A DNA stretch of 64,000 bases. It comes from Chitinophaga japonensis (GTDB lineage: Bacteria; Bacteroidota; Bacteroidia; Chitinophagales; Chitinophagaceae). This document shows positions 44,917 through 54,269 of the stretch, piece by piece (positions within the stretch are counted from its first letter, which is position 1; every line of letters starts with the position of its first letter). Location: NCBI RefSeq assembly GCF_007830125.1, contig NZ_VLLG01000005.1, positions 744,001 to 808,000 on the forward strand, read 5' to 3'. Below the pieces are notes generated by a model. That model searched no databases, had not been told where the DNA came from, and worked only from the letters and a program-made list of their open reading frames with translations. The translations under genes were made by a program, and so were the position numbers.

Positions 44917-45939
44917 ATGAAGTTTGAAGCAGCCACTATAAAAGATATTGCCAAAGCACTGGGACTGTCTACCTCCACGGTATCCCGGGCTTTGCGCGAC
45001 AGCCACGAGATCAGCACGGAAACCAAGCAACTGGTACTGGAATACGCCACCAGCATCAATTACCGTCCCAACCCGATCGCGCTTAGCCTGAAAGAAAAGC
45101 GTAGCCGCTCCATTGGCGTGATCGTGGCGGAAATAGCCAACAGCTTTTTTTCACAGGCCATTAACGGCATCGAGTCCGTGGCCTATGACAAGGGATACAA
45201 CGTGATCATTTCCCAAAGCCATGAATCCTATGACAAGGAGGTGATGACGCTGCAATACCTGGCTTCCCGCTCCATAGACGGGCTGCTGATATCCGTATCC
45301 ACGGCTACCAAGGACCTGGAGCACCTGAAGGCCCTGCATGAAAGGGGATTCCCGATCGTGTTCTTTGACCGCATCGTGGAGGATATCCATACCCACAAGG
45401 TGATGGTGGATAATTTCCGCGGGGCTTATGACGCTACCATGCACCTGATCAAGCAGGGATACACCCGTATTGCCAACATTACCAACTCCGAGAACCTGTC
45501 CATCAGCCGGGAGCGCGTGGCCGGGTATATAGAGGCGCTGGCGCAGAAGAACATCAAGCCCCGCAAATCACTGATCAAATACTGCTTTCACGGGGGCATG
45601 CTGCTGAACGAAATAGAGGAGGCCATTAACCAACTGCTGAAGGTACGGCCCCGGCCCGACGCCATCTTTACCGCTTCAGACAAGCTCACCACCGGCTGCA
45701 TGCGGGTGCTGAAAAGCAAAGGCATCCGCATACCGGAGGACATTGCGGTGGTAGGCTTCTCCAATTCCGATATTATTGAATTACTGGACCCGCCGCTGAC
45801 CGTGGTCCGGCAGCCGGCCTATGAAATGGGACAGATCGCCATGGAGCTGCTGCTGCAACTGATAGAAAGCAAAAGGCCGGTGAAGGATTTTGAGAGGAGG
45901 ATACTGGCCACGAGTTTGATCGTGCAGGGGTCAACGTGA
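44917..45939 (+). CDS. LacI-family transcriptional regulator (pectin locus)
   Basis: 340 residues. HTH and hinge: IKDIAKALGLSTSTVSRALR, then YATSINYRPNPIALSL. Sensor domain: IGVIVAEIANSFFSQAINGI, IDGLLISVSTA, PIVFFDRIVEDI and DIAVVGFSNSDIIELLDPPL. It is divergent from the pectin susC, with AAACGTTT-type sites between, so it probably controls both promoters. It is clearly a paralogue of the LacI at 30293-31297 but with a different recognition helix context. A fragment of an FtsX permease follows 37 bp after its stop. Confidence 0.94.
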   Translation: MKFEAATIKDIAKALGLSTSTVSRALRDSHEISTETKQLVLEYATSINYRPNPIALSLKEKRSRSIGVIVAEIANSFFSQAINGIESVAYDKGYNVIISQSHESYDKEVMTLQYLASRSIDGLLISVSTATKDLEHLKALHERGFPIVFFDRIVEDIHTHKVMVDNFRGAYDATMHLIKQGYTRIANITNSENLSISRERVAGYIEALAQKNIKPRKSLIKYCFHGGMLLNEIEEAINQLLKVRPRPDAIFTASDKLTTGCMRVLKSKGIRIPEDIAVVGFSNSDIIELLDPPLTVVRQPAYEMGQIAMELLLQLIESKRPVKDFERRILATSLIVQGST

Positions 45940-45976
45940 GGTGGGCAGGTGTTAGCGGGCGGCTTTTGGCAGTTAG

Positions 45977-46513
45977 TTCAAACTGGCCACCCGGGGTCAA
46001 CAGACCGGGCGGTTTAAGGAGATGCTGGCAGAGATCGGGGGATTGTGGAAAGCGGTATACCCCAACGAAAAATTTGAATATGCCTTCTACGATGATACCA
46101 TTGCCCGCTTCTATGAAAAGGAGCAAAAAACGGCACAGTTGATGAACACCGCCATGGGCATCGCCATTTTCATTTCCTGCATGGGGCTGTTCGGGCTGGC
46201 TACCTTTACGGCGCAACAACGTACCCGCGAAATAGGCATCCGCAAGGTGCTGGGCGCCAGTGCTGCCAGCATTACCACCATGCTGAGCAAAGATTTCATC
46301 CTGCTGGTAGCTATTGCACTGGCAGTAGCAGCGCCGGTGGCCTGGTACTGCATGCAGCGCTGGCTGGAGCACTTTGCCTACCGCACTACTATTGCCTGGT
46401 GGATATTTGCCGTAGCGGGCCTCTCGGCCATGCTGATCGCCTTGCTGACCGTGAGCTTCCAGGCGGTGAAGGCAGCGCTGGCCAGCCCGGTGAAGAGCTT
46501 GAGGGTGGAGTGA
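45977..46513 (+). pseudogene. Truncated FtsX/MacB-type ABC permease, C-terminal remnant
   Basis: An open stretch from 45977 (first ATG 46022) encodes only the last 163-178 residues of a roughly 790-residue permease. AIFISCMGLFGLATFTAQQ is followed by RTREIGIRKVLGASAAS, the hallmark of the C-terminal FtsX domain, then two more membrane segments and LRVE at the end. The intact relative at 56244-58610 has nearly the same motif. The N-terminal MacB-like region and first FtsX domain are missing and a stop (TAG, 45974-45976) closes the frame just upstream, next to the LacI gene. A 5' deletion or a rearrangement junction is the simplest reading. It ends 3 bp before the convergent gene. Confidence 0.85.
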
Positions 46514-46516
46514 CCC

Positions 46517-48718
46517 TTACGGCATCGGCTTCAGCCCCTCCCACTTCACCTTCCATTTCCCGTTCTTCGGGAATCCCGGGGCATCCGGACCGGTGTAGCC
46601 GTCCCAGCCGGCGCACATCATGGCGATGGCGGACAGCAGGGCGCCGTTACCGGGCAGGTATATACGCAGGTTATCCCGCTGGTAGTTATGGCCGTTGGGC
46701 AGGAAAGTATTCTTGGTGACCTTCTTCAGCAATATGTCGATGGCGGCTTCCGGCTGTCCCAGGCGGGTGGCGGTCATGGCCACCAGCGGGTAATCCCATC
46801 CCCAGGTCTCTTCCCAATGCCAGTCTGCCAGCACCTTTTTGAAGGTACGGAGCATGATGGTGGAGTCCACCAACGTATCCGCCGGTACAAAACCATTGAT
46901 ACCCAGCACGGTGGGATGGTCTGTCATATAACGGCGGTTAGTATACGAATCCGGTGCAGATGCGGCGGCCAGGTACAGGCCGTTCTTCACCGGGAACGGC
47001 GCCAGCTTCGCGGCTACCTTGTACCAGCCCGAATCAGCGGGCAGGCCCAGTCGCTCCTTCCACTGCAGGGCAGTACGCAGGGCCCAGCGCCAGTAAGCCA
47101 GCTCAAAGGACGGGTTCATGGTAGTAGCCGGATCAAAGCGCTCCTGTGCGGGGATCAGCGCCGGGCCCAGCATATACTGGTGTTTCGTGGTATCATACCA
47201 GGGATAGGAGGCCATGAAGTCGGCTGTAGCAAATACCAGGTCCTTGTATTTTTCCAGGGTAGCGCGGTCCGGGTGATCGCGGTAGCAGAGCTCCGCCATG
47301 TAGATGAAATGCGGTTGCTGCCAGACCAAGAAGGGCCCCACAGGCGAAGGGCTTTCATTACCGGAGGGGTCCGTCATCTTGGGCCAGCGCACGCCTTTGT
47401 AGCCTTGCCGTTCCGCGGTTTCCCGGGCCTTGTCCACTATCCGGCCATACCAGGGCAGGCTTTTTTCCAGCAGGGCGGGACGGTTCCACAACGCAAAATG
47501 CGCGGCATGCCACCAGTGCATTTCCAGGTGGAACTTGCCAAACCAGCTATTGCAGGTAAGCCCGGTTTCCTGCGGCGGCACGGAGCCCGCGCATTGTATG
47601 CGGGTAAGGTACTGCGACAGCACGATCCTTCTTTCCAGCTCTTTGGCGCGGGGGTCTGTGCTGCCGGAAAGATCCACTGCGCCGCCGCTTTCCCAGAAAT
47701 GCTGCCAGAAAAGCCGGCTGTTTGTCAGCACCTCCGTTGCCGTAATATGCCGGTATGCTGCGGCATCGATACGAGGACCGCCGCCCTGACCGGCAGCGGG
47801 CAGCCTGGGCTGTGCTTTGGCAAAGAGGCAACTGAAGGACATACGATCCTCCATGCCAAGGTGTTGCAGCGTGTATTCGTGGGCGGAGTTGCGGTACAGC
47901 GATTCATCGCCGTTCCATTGCAGCAGCACGTTATAAAAAGTTTCATCCAGCTCCCGCTCAAAAAGCACCTGGCGGTCATTGAGATACCGCGTGCTGGTCT
48001 TATGCCTTTCGGGCTGCAGGAAGCTGCAGGCGCCCTCCCACTCCCCCGTGGGATACGGGAAGCGGATCCGCACGCTGATGCGATGCTGCGTCACCAGCGG
48101 CGACTCTACAGTAGCGGCGATCATGTCCAACTGGGGATGGCAGACCGTGCGCACGGTCACCGGGTCACCCTCCACTTCAAAGTAGCTGCGTATCTCGCCG
48201 TTCCAGAGGTCCAGCTCCTGGCGGATTTGCCGGATATCCTGCATCTCTGCAGGCTGGCCGTTCTTTTTCCGGATCGTGAAGCCGATCATCCCCAGGTGCA
48301 GGCGGTGCGGGTTGGCGCGCAGCCAGTCAGTGGCATACCTGGCGCGGCCGAAAGCATGCTGCGCGTGCAGGTAGGGCACCTGCCGGCCGTTCACGTTATA
48401 TTTTCTATATACTTCCCGGCGCTGGTAGCCAAAGGTGTTGTCAAAACTGTGCCAGCCCCACTGGGACTGGGTGCCCAAAGGCACGCCGTTCTGCTCATAA
48501 TAACCCGGGAAGGTTTGCAGGCCGGTAGGGTCTACGGTAAAGGCAAATTCCCCGTTACCAACAGAAAGCGATGACAGGGAATCAAAGCGCTGCACGATCA
48601 CGTTATGACGGGATACCAGCGCATGACGGTCTATTTTCCCGGTGTCGGCAGACTGCCGGGCATAGGTACTACAGGCAGATAATAGTGCCCCCACAAAAAC
48701 AATAAGGCGGGTCTTCAT
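46517..48718 (-). CDS. Six-hairpin glycosidase-like lipoprotein, family not assigned
   Basis: 733 residues. Signal peptide with lipobox LSAC (Cys16), so probably an outer-membrane or periplasmic lipoprotein. The N-terminal part (about 45-330) begins SLSSLSVGNGEFAFTVDPTG, similar to the super-sandwich domain of GH65/GH95-like enzymes. The C-terminal part reads as an (alpha/alpha)6 barrel: CNSWFGKFHLEMHWWHAAHF, GPFLVWQQPHFIYMAEL, WHWEETWGWDYPLVAMTATR. Glu/Asp candidates lie in HLEMHW and WHWEETWGWD. The fold class is fairly clear; substrate and CAZy family are not. It is 17 bp after the GH95 gene, likely one transcript, suggesting joint action on plant or fucosylated glycans. Confidence 0.7.
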   Translation of the reverse strand: MKTRLIVFVGALLSACSTYARQSADTGKIDRHALVSRHNVIVQRFDSLSSLSVGNGEFAFTVDPTGLQTFPGYYEQNGVPLGTQSQWGWHSFDNTFGYQRREVYRKYNVNGRQVPYLHAQHAFGRARYATDWLRANPHRLHLGMIGFTIRKKNGQPAEMQDIRQIRQELDLWNGEIRSYFEVEGDPVTVRTVCHPQLDMIAATVESPLVTQHRISVRIRFPYPTGEWEGACSFLQPERHKTSTRYLNDRQVLFERELDETFYNVLLQWNGDESLYRNSAHEYTLQHLGMEDRMSFSCLFAKAQPRLPAAGQGGGPRIDAAAYRHITATEVLTNSRLFWQHFWESGGAVDLSGSTDPRAKELERRIVLSQYLTRIQCAGSVPPQETGLTCNSWFGKFHLEMHWWHAAHFALWNRPALLEKSLPWYGRIVDKARETAERQGYKGVRWPKMTDPSGNESPSPVGPFLVWQQPHFIYMAELCYRDHPDRATLEKYKDLVFATADFMASYPWYDTTKHQYMLGPALIPAQERFDPATTMNPSFELAYWRWALRTALQWKERLGLPADSGWYKVAAKLAPFPVKNGLYLAAASAPDSYTNRRYMTDHPTVLGINGFVPADTLVDSTIMLRTFKKVLADWHWEETWGWDYPLVAMTATRLGQPEAAIDILLKKVTKNTFLPNGHNYQRDNLRIYLPGNGALLSAIAMMCAGWDGYTGPDAPGFPKNGKWKVKWEGLKPMP

Positions 48719-48735
48719 GATAAAAAAATCTTCAA

Positions 48736-51210
48736 CTATTTTCCAGTCAATGTATACACCCCTCCGGGCGTGGTATTAAACGAATACAGGTAGCCGTGGC
48801 TGTCCCCTTTCAGGGGCATGAGCTGCAGGTTGTCGCTGCCTTGTACGGGCTGCAGCACCCGCAGGCGGCAGGGACCGCCGTTACGCGAACGGATGACGGC
48901 CTTGCGCAACTGCCCCTTTTCCCACTCCATGTCTATCACAAAACCGCCCCTGGCCACCAGGCCTTTTACCTGGCCGCTTGCCCAGTTGTCCGGGATAGCA
49001 GGCAGCAGTTGTATGGCGTCCAACTGGCTTTGCAGCAGCATTTCCGTGATGCCGGAAGTGCCCCCAAAGTTACCATCTATCTGGAAAGGCGGGTGCGCGC
49101 AGAACAGGTTGGCATAGGTGCCGCCCGCATTGTGCATGTCAATGGAGCCTTTGCCCGTGAGCTTCAACAGCTCGCGCAGCAGCTTATAGGCATGGTTGCC
49201 ATCCAGCAGGCGGGCCCATACGTTGATCTTCCAGGCCTTGCTCCAGCCGGTGCCGCCATCGCCCCGGATGGCCAGGGTACGCCTGCAGGCATCAGCAAAG
49301 CCGGGCGTGGTAACCGGGGATATTTCCCGGCCGGGAAACAGGCCGAACAGGTGGGAGATATGGCGGTGCTGCGGATCTTCATCCTCCCAGTCTTTATACC
49401 ACTCCTGCAGGTTGCCTTTCTTCCCGATCTTCAGGGGATACAGCCGGCTTCTTTTTTCCAGCAGGGTATCGCGGAAAGCCGGGTCCACCTGCAGCAGCTC
49501 CGCCGCTTCGGCCAGGTTGCCAAACAGGTCGCGGATAATGGACATGTCCATCGTGGTAGCGATGGATACGTCGCCCTTTTGCCCGCTTTCCGTAATGAAC
49601 ACATTCTCCGGGGAGGTGGACGGCGCTGTTACCAGGTAGCCGCTGCTGTCCTCCACCAGCCAGTCCAGGCAAAACAGGGCGGCCGCTTTCATCACCGGGT
49701 AAGCGGTATCGCGCAGGAAGGCTTTATCGCCGGTAAAACGGTAATGCTCCCAGAGGTGCTGGCAGAGCCAGTTGCCGCCCATGGGCCAGTTGGCCCACTG
49801 CGGATCGCCTTTACCCAGGTCACCTACCGGGTTGGAGAGCGCCCAGATATCGGTATTATGATTGGCGGCCCAGCCCCGGGTACCGTAAAAATGTTGCGCG
49901 GTATAGCGGCCGGTAGCGGCCACATTTTGTATGAGCGTGAGCAGGGAGCGGTGCATCTCGGAGAGATTGCAGGCTTCCGCCGCCCAGTAGTTCATTTCCG
50001 TATTGATGTTGATGGTGTAGTTGGAGCTCCAGGGCGGGCGCATTTCCTTGTTCCAGATGCCCTGCAGGTTGGCCGGCACGCCGGGCACACGGGAACTGGC
50101 AATCAGCAGGTAACGGCCATACTGGAAATAAAGCGTTTCCAGCGCGGGATCCTGTGCGCCGGCAGCGTAGCGGCGCAGCCGCTCATCTGTAGGCAGCTTC
50201 GTGGCGTCTTCCCCGGCGGGAGCGGCCAGCGTGAAGCTAACGCGGTCAAAGAAATGATGGTAATCCGCCAGGTGGCGCCTGCGCAGGTCCTGGTAGCTAT
50301 GTCTGGCAGCAGCATTGAGATCATCCGTCGCCAGCCTGCTTTCATCCTTCCCTTCACTGTCGGGACATTTATCAAAGCCATTGAAGCTGGTAGCGGCAGA
50401 CAGCAGCAGCACGGCCTCTGAAGCGCCGCGGATGGTAATACCGCCCGTATCTACGCTGATGCGGCCATCCGGGCTGCTGGCCCTGATCTTCAGCTCAAAG
50501 CGCATGCCCTTGCAGCCGTTTACATCTTTATAGATGACGGGCTCCCGGTTATAATTCACATAGCTGGGGTCTACCTGTGCGGGCGCCCGGCCCTTAAGGC
50601 TCAGCTCCCGCTTGCCGGTCACTACCGGGCGGTGCTGCAGGAGACTGGCCGCGCTCACCTTGCAGTTCAACTGCCGCTTTTTATCAGCGGCCAGTTTTAT
50701 CACGATCACCTGGTCGGCGCCGGAGGCGAAGATCTCCCGCGTATAGGTGACACCGTTACTGGTAAAACGAGTGCCTGCCACGGCATCGGCAATGTCCAGG
50801 TGGCGGGCATACTGCGCCGGTGCGCCGGCCGGCAGCTCCTGGGTAATGCGGATATCGCCCAGGGGCAGGTAGGACTGGCTGTACACGCCCTGCATCTGCT
50901 GCACTTCTTTGGCGGCAGTGGCATAATCCCCTTTGAAGAGGGCCTCGCGCACGGCGGGCAGGTGTTTATACGCTTCCGGGTTCACCTGGTTGTTGACCGG
51001 GCCTCCGGACCAGAGGGTAGCTTCGTTAAGCTGGATCAGCGCTTCGCGGGCGCCGCCGAATATCATAGCGCCCAGGCGGCCATTGCCTACCGGCAGGGCC
51101 TCCGTCCATTCCGTAGCCGGTTGGCGGTACCATAATTTCAGTTCGTTGGACTGCTGCGCGGCGGCGGCGCCTGCCCAGAGCAGCAGTATTGGCAGTAGTC
51201 TCAGTTGCAT
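48736..51210 (-). CDS. GH95 alpha-L-fucosidase/alpha-L-galactosidase
   Basis: 824 residues from the ATG at 51208-51210, chosen because MQLRLLPILLLWAGAAAA is a clean signal peptide; the longer frame adds an unlikely hydrophilic head. GH95 hallmarks: WTEALPVGNGRLGAMIFGG, QLNEATLWSGGP, SYLPLGDI, LQGIWNKEMRPPWSSNYTIN, NTEMNYWAAEACNL, NTDIWALSNPVGDLGKGDPQ, WPMGGNWLCQHLWEHY and TAPSTSPEN. No lipobox, so probably periplasmic. The family splits alpha-1,2-fucose or L-galactose from xyloglucan, pectin and host glycans; which one here is unknown. Confidence 0.95.
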   Translation of the reverse strand: MQLRLLPILLLWAGAAAAQQSNELKLWYRQPATEWTEALPVGNGRLGAMIFGGAREALIQLNEATLWSGGPVNNQVNPEAYKHLPAVREALFKGDYATAAKEVQQMQGVYSQSYLPLGDIRITQELPAGAPAQYARHLDIADAVAGTRFTSNGVTYTREIFASGADQVIVIKLAADKKRQLNCKVSAASLLQHRPVVTGKRELSLKGRAPAQVDPSYVNYNREPVIYKDVNGCKGMRFELKIRASSPDGRISVDTGGITIRGASEAVLLLSAATSFNGFDKCPDSEGKDESRLATDDLNAAARHSYQDLRRRHLADYHHFFDRVSFTLAAPAGEDATKLPTDERLRRYAAGAQDPALETLYFQYGRYLLIASSRVPGVPANLQGIWNKEMRPPWSSNYTININTEMNYWAAEACNLSEMHRSLLTLIQNVAATGRYTAQHFYGTRGWAANHNTDIWALSNPVGDLGKGDPQWANWPMGGNWLCQHLWEHYRFTGDKAFLRDTAYPVMKAAALFCLDWLVEDSSGYLVTAPSTSPENVFITESGQKGDVSIATTMDMSIIRDLFGNLAEAAELLQVDPAFRDTLLEKRSRLYPLKIGKKGNLQEWYKDWEDEDPQHRHISHLFGLFPGREISPVTTPGFADACRRTLAIRGDGGTGWSKAWKINVWARLLDGNHAYKLLRELLKLTGKGSIDMHNAGGTYANLFCAHPPFQIDGNFGGTSGITEMLLQSQLDAIQLLPAIPDNWASGQVKGLVARGGFVIDMEWEKGQLRKAVIRSRNGGPCRLRVLQPVQGSDNLQLMPLKGDSHGYLYSFNTTPGGVYTLTGK

Positions 51211-51348
51211 CAGTTCGGATAGATTTATATCCCCGCAGGGAACATCATATTCGTAGAAAACTACAAAATACAAAATCCATCCAATTCGGTCCTCGTAAAC
51301 TGATAAAGGGAAAGTGAAAGAGAGAGAGAGTATAGATGATAGCCCATA

Positions 51349-52590
51349 TCAATAGGGGCATGGCCTGGGCGCATGCTCCCGGATGATCTGCTCAATGATG
51401 TCTACACCGGTATGAGCGATCTCCTTTTCCCGGAAGATCTTTTGCATTTTCTTTATACCTGTGAAAATTTTGGGGCTGTTCAATATATACCTGATGTCGG
51501 ATATCAGGCCTTCTTCCGTAATATTCTCGATCTGGGCGCTGATCCCCAGCCTGTGATACTCTATCAGCATGGCATTCCTGGGCTGCTCATATCCCATGGG
51601 GAAAACAATCATGGGCACCCCGTAATAAATGCTTTCTTTAATGGTTCCCAGGCCACCGTGTGTAATTACCAGCGAAGCATCCTTTAATATATCGGTTTGC
51701 GACACCCAGTCCACTACCGTAACGTTTCCGGGTATTTCTCCCAAAAGCCCGGCATCAAATTCCAGCCCTACGGATAAGACCAGGTGCATCTCCTGCATGC
51801 CGGCATATTTCATTACGTTTACAAGGGCCTGGAAAAACCAGATGCAGGCATCTCCATAAGTAACGGCATGTGAGCCCAGTGAAGCATAAATGATCTGCTT
51901 CCGGCTTTTGACCTCATCCAGGTCCAGCTTCCGCCCAAAGCTTCTCTGCTGCAGGATGGTTGGTCCCAGGTAAAACACCCTTTCCTTTACGGACTCCATA
52001 TCCATGTCCAGCTCACGGGGGCACAACACCAATTCATAAAAGATCTCCAGCGGATATAACATTTCCTTCAATGAGGTAAAGTCAAGGTCCAGGCCAGCCA
52101 CGAATTCCGTGATCGCATTGGTCACTTCCAGGGGAAGGTCCAGCAGGTTGCCAACACAGGCGGTCACCAGGGTCACGTCAGGCGGCTCTCTAAGGCTGGT
52201 GCTCATAATAACGGGGTTAATGTGGTATTTGTAGTGCAGCAATAACATCTCCAACCCCAGTACTGCGCTTGCTATCAGCAGGTCCGGCTTATACTCTGCA
52301 AAAAAAACATCCAGTTCCCCTTCTATGATCCCCAGCAGGTGGCGTTTCTCTCTTCCAGGGTTATCTTCTGCCACTTCCTTGAACCTTTTATTCGCCTGGT
52401 GAAAGCCTTCAGGATAAATATCCTGGAAAACAGGATAGAAAAGAAATCCCTCTTCCTCCACCAGTTTCCTGTTATCAGCAATGGTAAGATATACGATGGT
52501 ATGCCCTCTTTCTTTCAGGGAAGCCGCCAGCCGGAAGGAAGGGATAATATGACCTTCCTTTTGATCCATAAAAAAAACTATCAATGACAT
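51349..52590 (-). CDS. GT1/MGT-type glycosyltransferase
   Basis: 413 residues. The N-terminal half has the UGT-like start FFMDQKEGHIIPSFRLAASL; the C-terminal half has IYASLGSHAV, VTVVDWVSQTDILKDASLVITHGG-like text (positions about 290-313) and GVPMIVFPMGYEQPRNAMLI, the donor-binding region of GT1 macrolide/antibiotic-type enzymes. It would add a sugar from a nucleotide donor to a small molecule. It is the last gene of the peptide operon, 12 bp after the FkbM gene, supporting glycosylation of the peptide product (inference). The 138 bp after it hold a GA run and no clear terminator. Confidence 0.9.
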   Translation of the reverse strand: MSLIVFFMDQKEGHIIPSFRLAASLKERGHTIVYLTIADNRKLVEEEGFLFYPVFQDIYPEGFHQANKRFKEVAEDNPGREKRHLLGIIEGELDVFFAEYKPDLLIASAVLGLEMLLLHYKYHINPVIMSTSLREPPDVTLVTACVGNLLDLPLEVTNAITEFVAGLDLDFTSLKEMLYPLEIFYELVLCPRELDMDMESVKERVFYLGPTILQQRSFGRKLDLDEVKSRKQIIYASLGSHAVTYGDACIWFFQALVNVMKYAGMQEMHLVLSVGLEFDAGLLGEIPGNVTVVDWVSQTDILKDASLVITHGGLGTIKESIYYGVPMIVFPMGYEQPRNAMLIEYHRLGISAQIENITEEGLISDIRYILNSPKIFTGIKKMQKIFREKEIAHTGVDIIEQIIREHAPRPCPY

Positions 52591-52602
52591 GTTAATTATT
52601 TT

Positions 52603-53505
52603 TCAATTCAAAAATGGTTCCAGTATGGCCTTCTTCACAAAGAAAACGTCCCAACTGAAAACCTCGTTGTCTATCTCTATATAGCTATGCTTAAGCAAAA
52701 CCGATCTGATCCGGGACAATTTTTCAAGGTTATAATTATGCTCAATGGAAATGATGGAAATATCCACGCGGTTAAAGTCAATGGCGGAAATAATTTCATA
52801 CTCCGACCCCTCCGTATCAATTGACACGTAATCTATCTTCCCCGCCGGTACATATTCAGCGCACAGGTCATTGAAGGATATGGTGGAAACCGGGTATTCG
52901 ATGTAATGCTCCCGGCTATGCCTGTCTATGGCTATATACTGCCGTATTGTTGACAACTCCTCTTCCCCTTTCACTTCAACAAAGTCCAATTTTGCCCCGG
53001 ACACCTTAAAAACGGCCTGCGGGATCAGGACCGCATTCCTGTTTGTGCTGATTGCCTGGTGAAAACATTTTGAAGGCTCACAAAGCACCCCGTTCCAGTC
53101 CCTGTGTTTTTCAAAGAAGAAGGTATTGGACAGCCGCTTACCGTCTCCCACCCCGATCTCCACAAATACGCCATTCCGCTTGTTGTGCAGCAGCGTGTCT
53201 ACAAAACAGTCCTGCCCCAACTGGGATTCAAACAATCCTATATGCTTCATGAAATTCCGGAAAAAAACGATGTACAGGTTCTCGTTTATACTCAGCGACT
53301 TCAGCAGGGTAATAAACTGCGCGCTCCTGGGGCCCCACCGCTTCATCAGGTCATACCTGACAGATGATTCCACCGACAGCAGGTCCAGCTTGTCATCTGC
53401 CGGCAGATAGGCCCTGCCCAGCCAATATACCAGGGGTTTTCCATCCACTTTGATCTTCAGGAAAGAAAACAAGCTTAAAAAAACGTTTCGCAGTATTTTT
53501 TTCAT
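52603..53505 (-). CDS. FkbM-family methyltransferase
   Basis: 300 residues from the ATG at 53503-53505 (MKKILRNVFLSLF); a further upstream ATG would overlap the GT2 gene. SAM-binding and family motifs: SQLGQDCFVDTLLHNKRN, GVFVEIGVGDGKRLSNT, WNGVLCEPSKC, and IDYVSIDTEGSEYEIISAIDF. FkbM-type enzymes O-methylate sugars or small molecules. Placed between GT1 and GT2 genes, it may methylate a sugar on the product. The first 25 residues are hydrophobic, so loose membrane contact is possible. Confidence 0.9.
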   Translation of the reverse strand: MKKILRNVFLSLFSFLKIKVDGKPLVYWLGRAYLPADDKLDLLSVESSVRYDLMKRWGPRSAQFITLLKSLSINENLYIVFFRNFMKHIGLFESQLGQDCFVDTLLHNKRNGVFVEIGVGDGKRLSNTFFFEKHRDWNGVLCEPSKCFHQAISTNRNAVLIPQAVFKVSGAKLDFVEVKGEEELSTIRQYIAIDRHSREHYIEYPVSTISFNDLCAEYVPAGKIDYVSIDTEGSEYEIISAIDFNRVDISIISIEHNYNLEKLSRIRSVLLKHSYIEIDNEVFSWDVFFVKKAILEPFLN

Positions 53506-53527
53506 AACGGATATGATTAGGAGGTGG

Positions 53528-54256
53528 TTAAAATACCCTGACAAATGGCTTCTTTGCCTGGATGTGCTGCTCGCACGCCACCTGCATATCGCGGTTCAGG
53601 TGATCATTCATTTCGTATAAACGGTATACATACAGCACATCCTTGTTAAAGTATATGTTCTCGTAGCCTGCAATCTCCATCAGGGGATACATCAGGGCAA
53701 TGTCGTAAGCCATAGGATAAAACCGGGACTGCTCATCCCTGTAGGCGTCCAGTTGGGCGTCCTGTTCCAGGAAAGCTTTATACAGCTTGTATCTAAATGT
53801 CTTCAGGTGGGAGGCGCGCCAGAATGCCGAGCGCAGGCGCTCAAAATCTTCCCTGGTATACCCGGTACACATGCCCATACAACCATTATTCGTACAGAAT
53901 TGCCCGTAGGTCAACAGGCAGTTCCGCTGGTTATATATCGCATTCAATTTATAGAAGACCCTGTCATGCAGTAAAAAATCGTCGCCATCCACTATCGTCA
54001 CAATATCCTCGTCCTGCATGGCCGTTGTCATGATCGCCTGATGGATATTTTCCAGTGCGCGGCCCCGCTGTGCTCTTCTTATTTTGCTTACCTTCGGATG
54101 ATCAGGCACCAGGTCAAGGGAGCCATCATCGGAACCGTCATCTGAAAAAACCAGCGTATAATTATCGTAGTCCTGTTCTACCAGGGACTGGTAACACTGA
54201 ATAATATATTTTGATACATTATAAAATGGAATGATCACTACTATCCTGTTTTCCAT
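53528..54256 (-). CDS. GT2-family glycosyltransferase
   Basis: 242 residues from the ATG at 54254-54256; the longer frame starts inside the upstream gene. GT-A fold features: RIVVIIPFYNVSKYIIQCYQ, LVFSDDGSDDGS and the DxD-type IVDGDDFLLHDRVF. Acceptor region HLKTFRYKLYKAFLE. It transfers a sugar from a nucleotide-sugar donor; the acceptor is unknown. 13 bp after the GT10-like gene and 22 bp before the FkbM gene. Confidence 0.9.
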   Translation of the reverse strand: MENRIVVIIPFYNVSKYIIQCYQSLVEQDYDNYTLVFSDDGSDDGSLDLVPDHPKVSKIRRAQRGRALENIHQAIMTTAMQDEDIVTIVDGDDFLLHDRVFYKLNAIYNQRNCLLTYGQFCTNNGCMGMCTGYTREDFERLRSAFWRASHLKTFRYKLYKAFLEQDAQLDAYRDEQSRFYPMAYDIALMYPLMEIAGYENIYFNKDVLYVYRLYEMNDHLNRDMQVACEQHIQAKKPFVRVF

Positions 54257-54269
54257 ATGCAATTGTTTT

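Noticed and set aside
51312..51336. GA-rich run as a phase-variable repeat
   Set aside because: It is short, imperfect and lies outside coding sequence, downstream of the peptide operon and too far from any clear promoter element.
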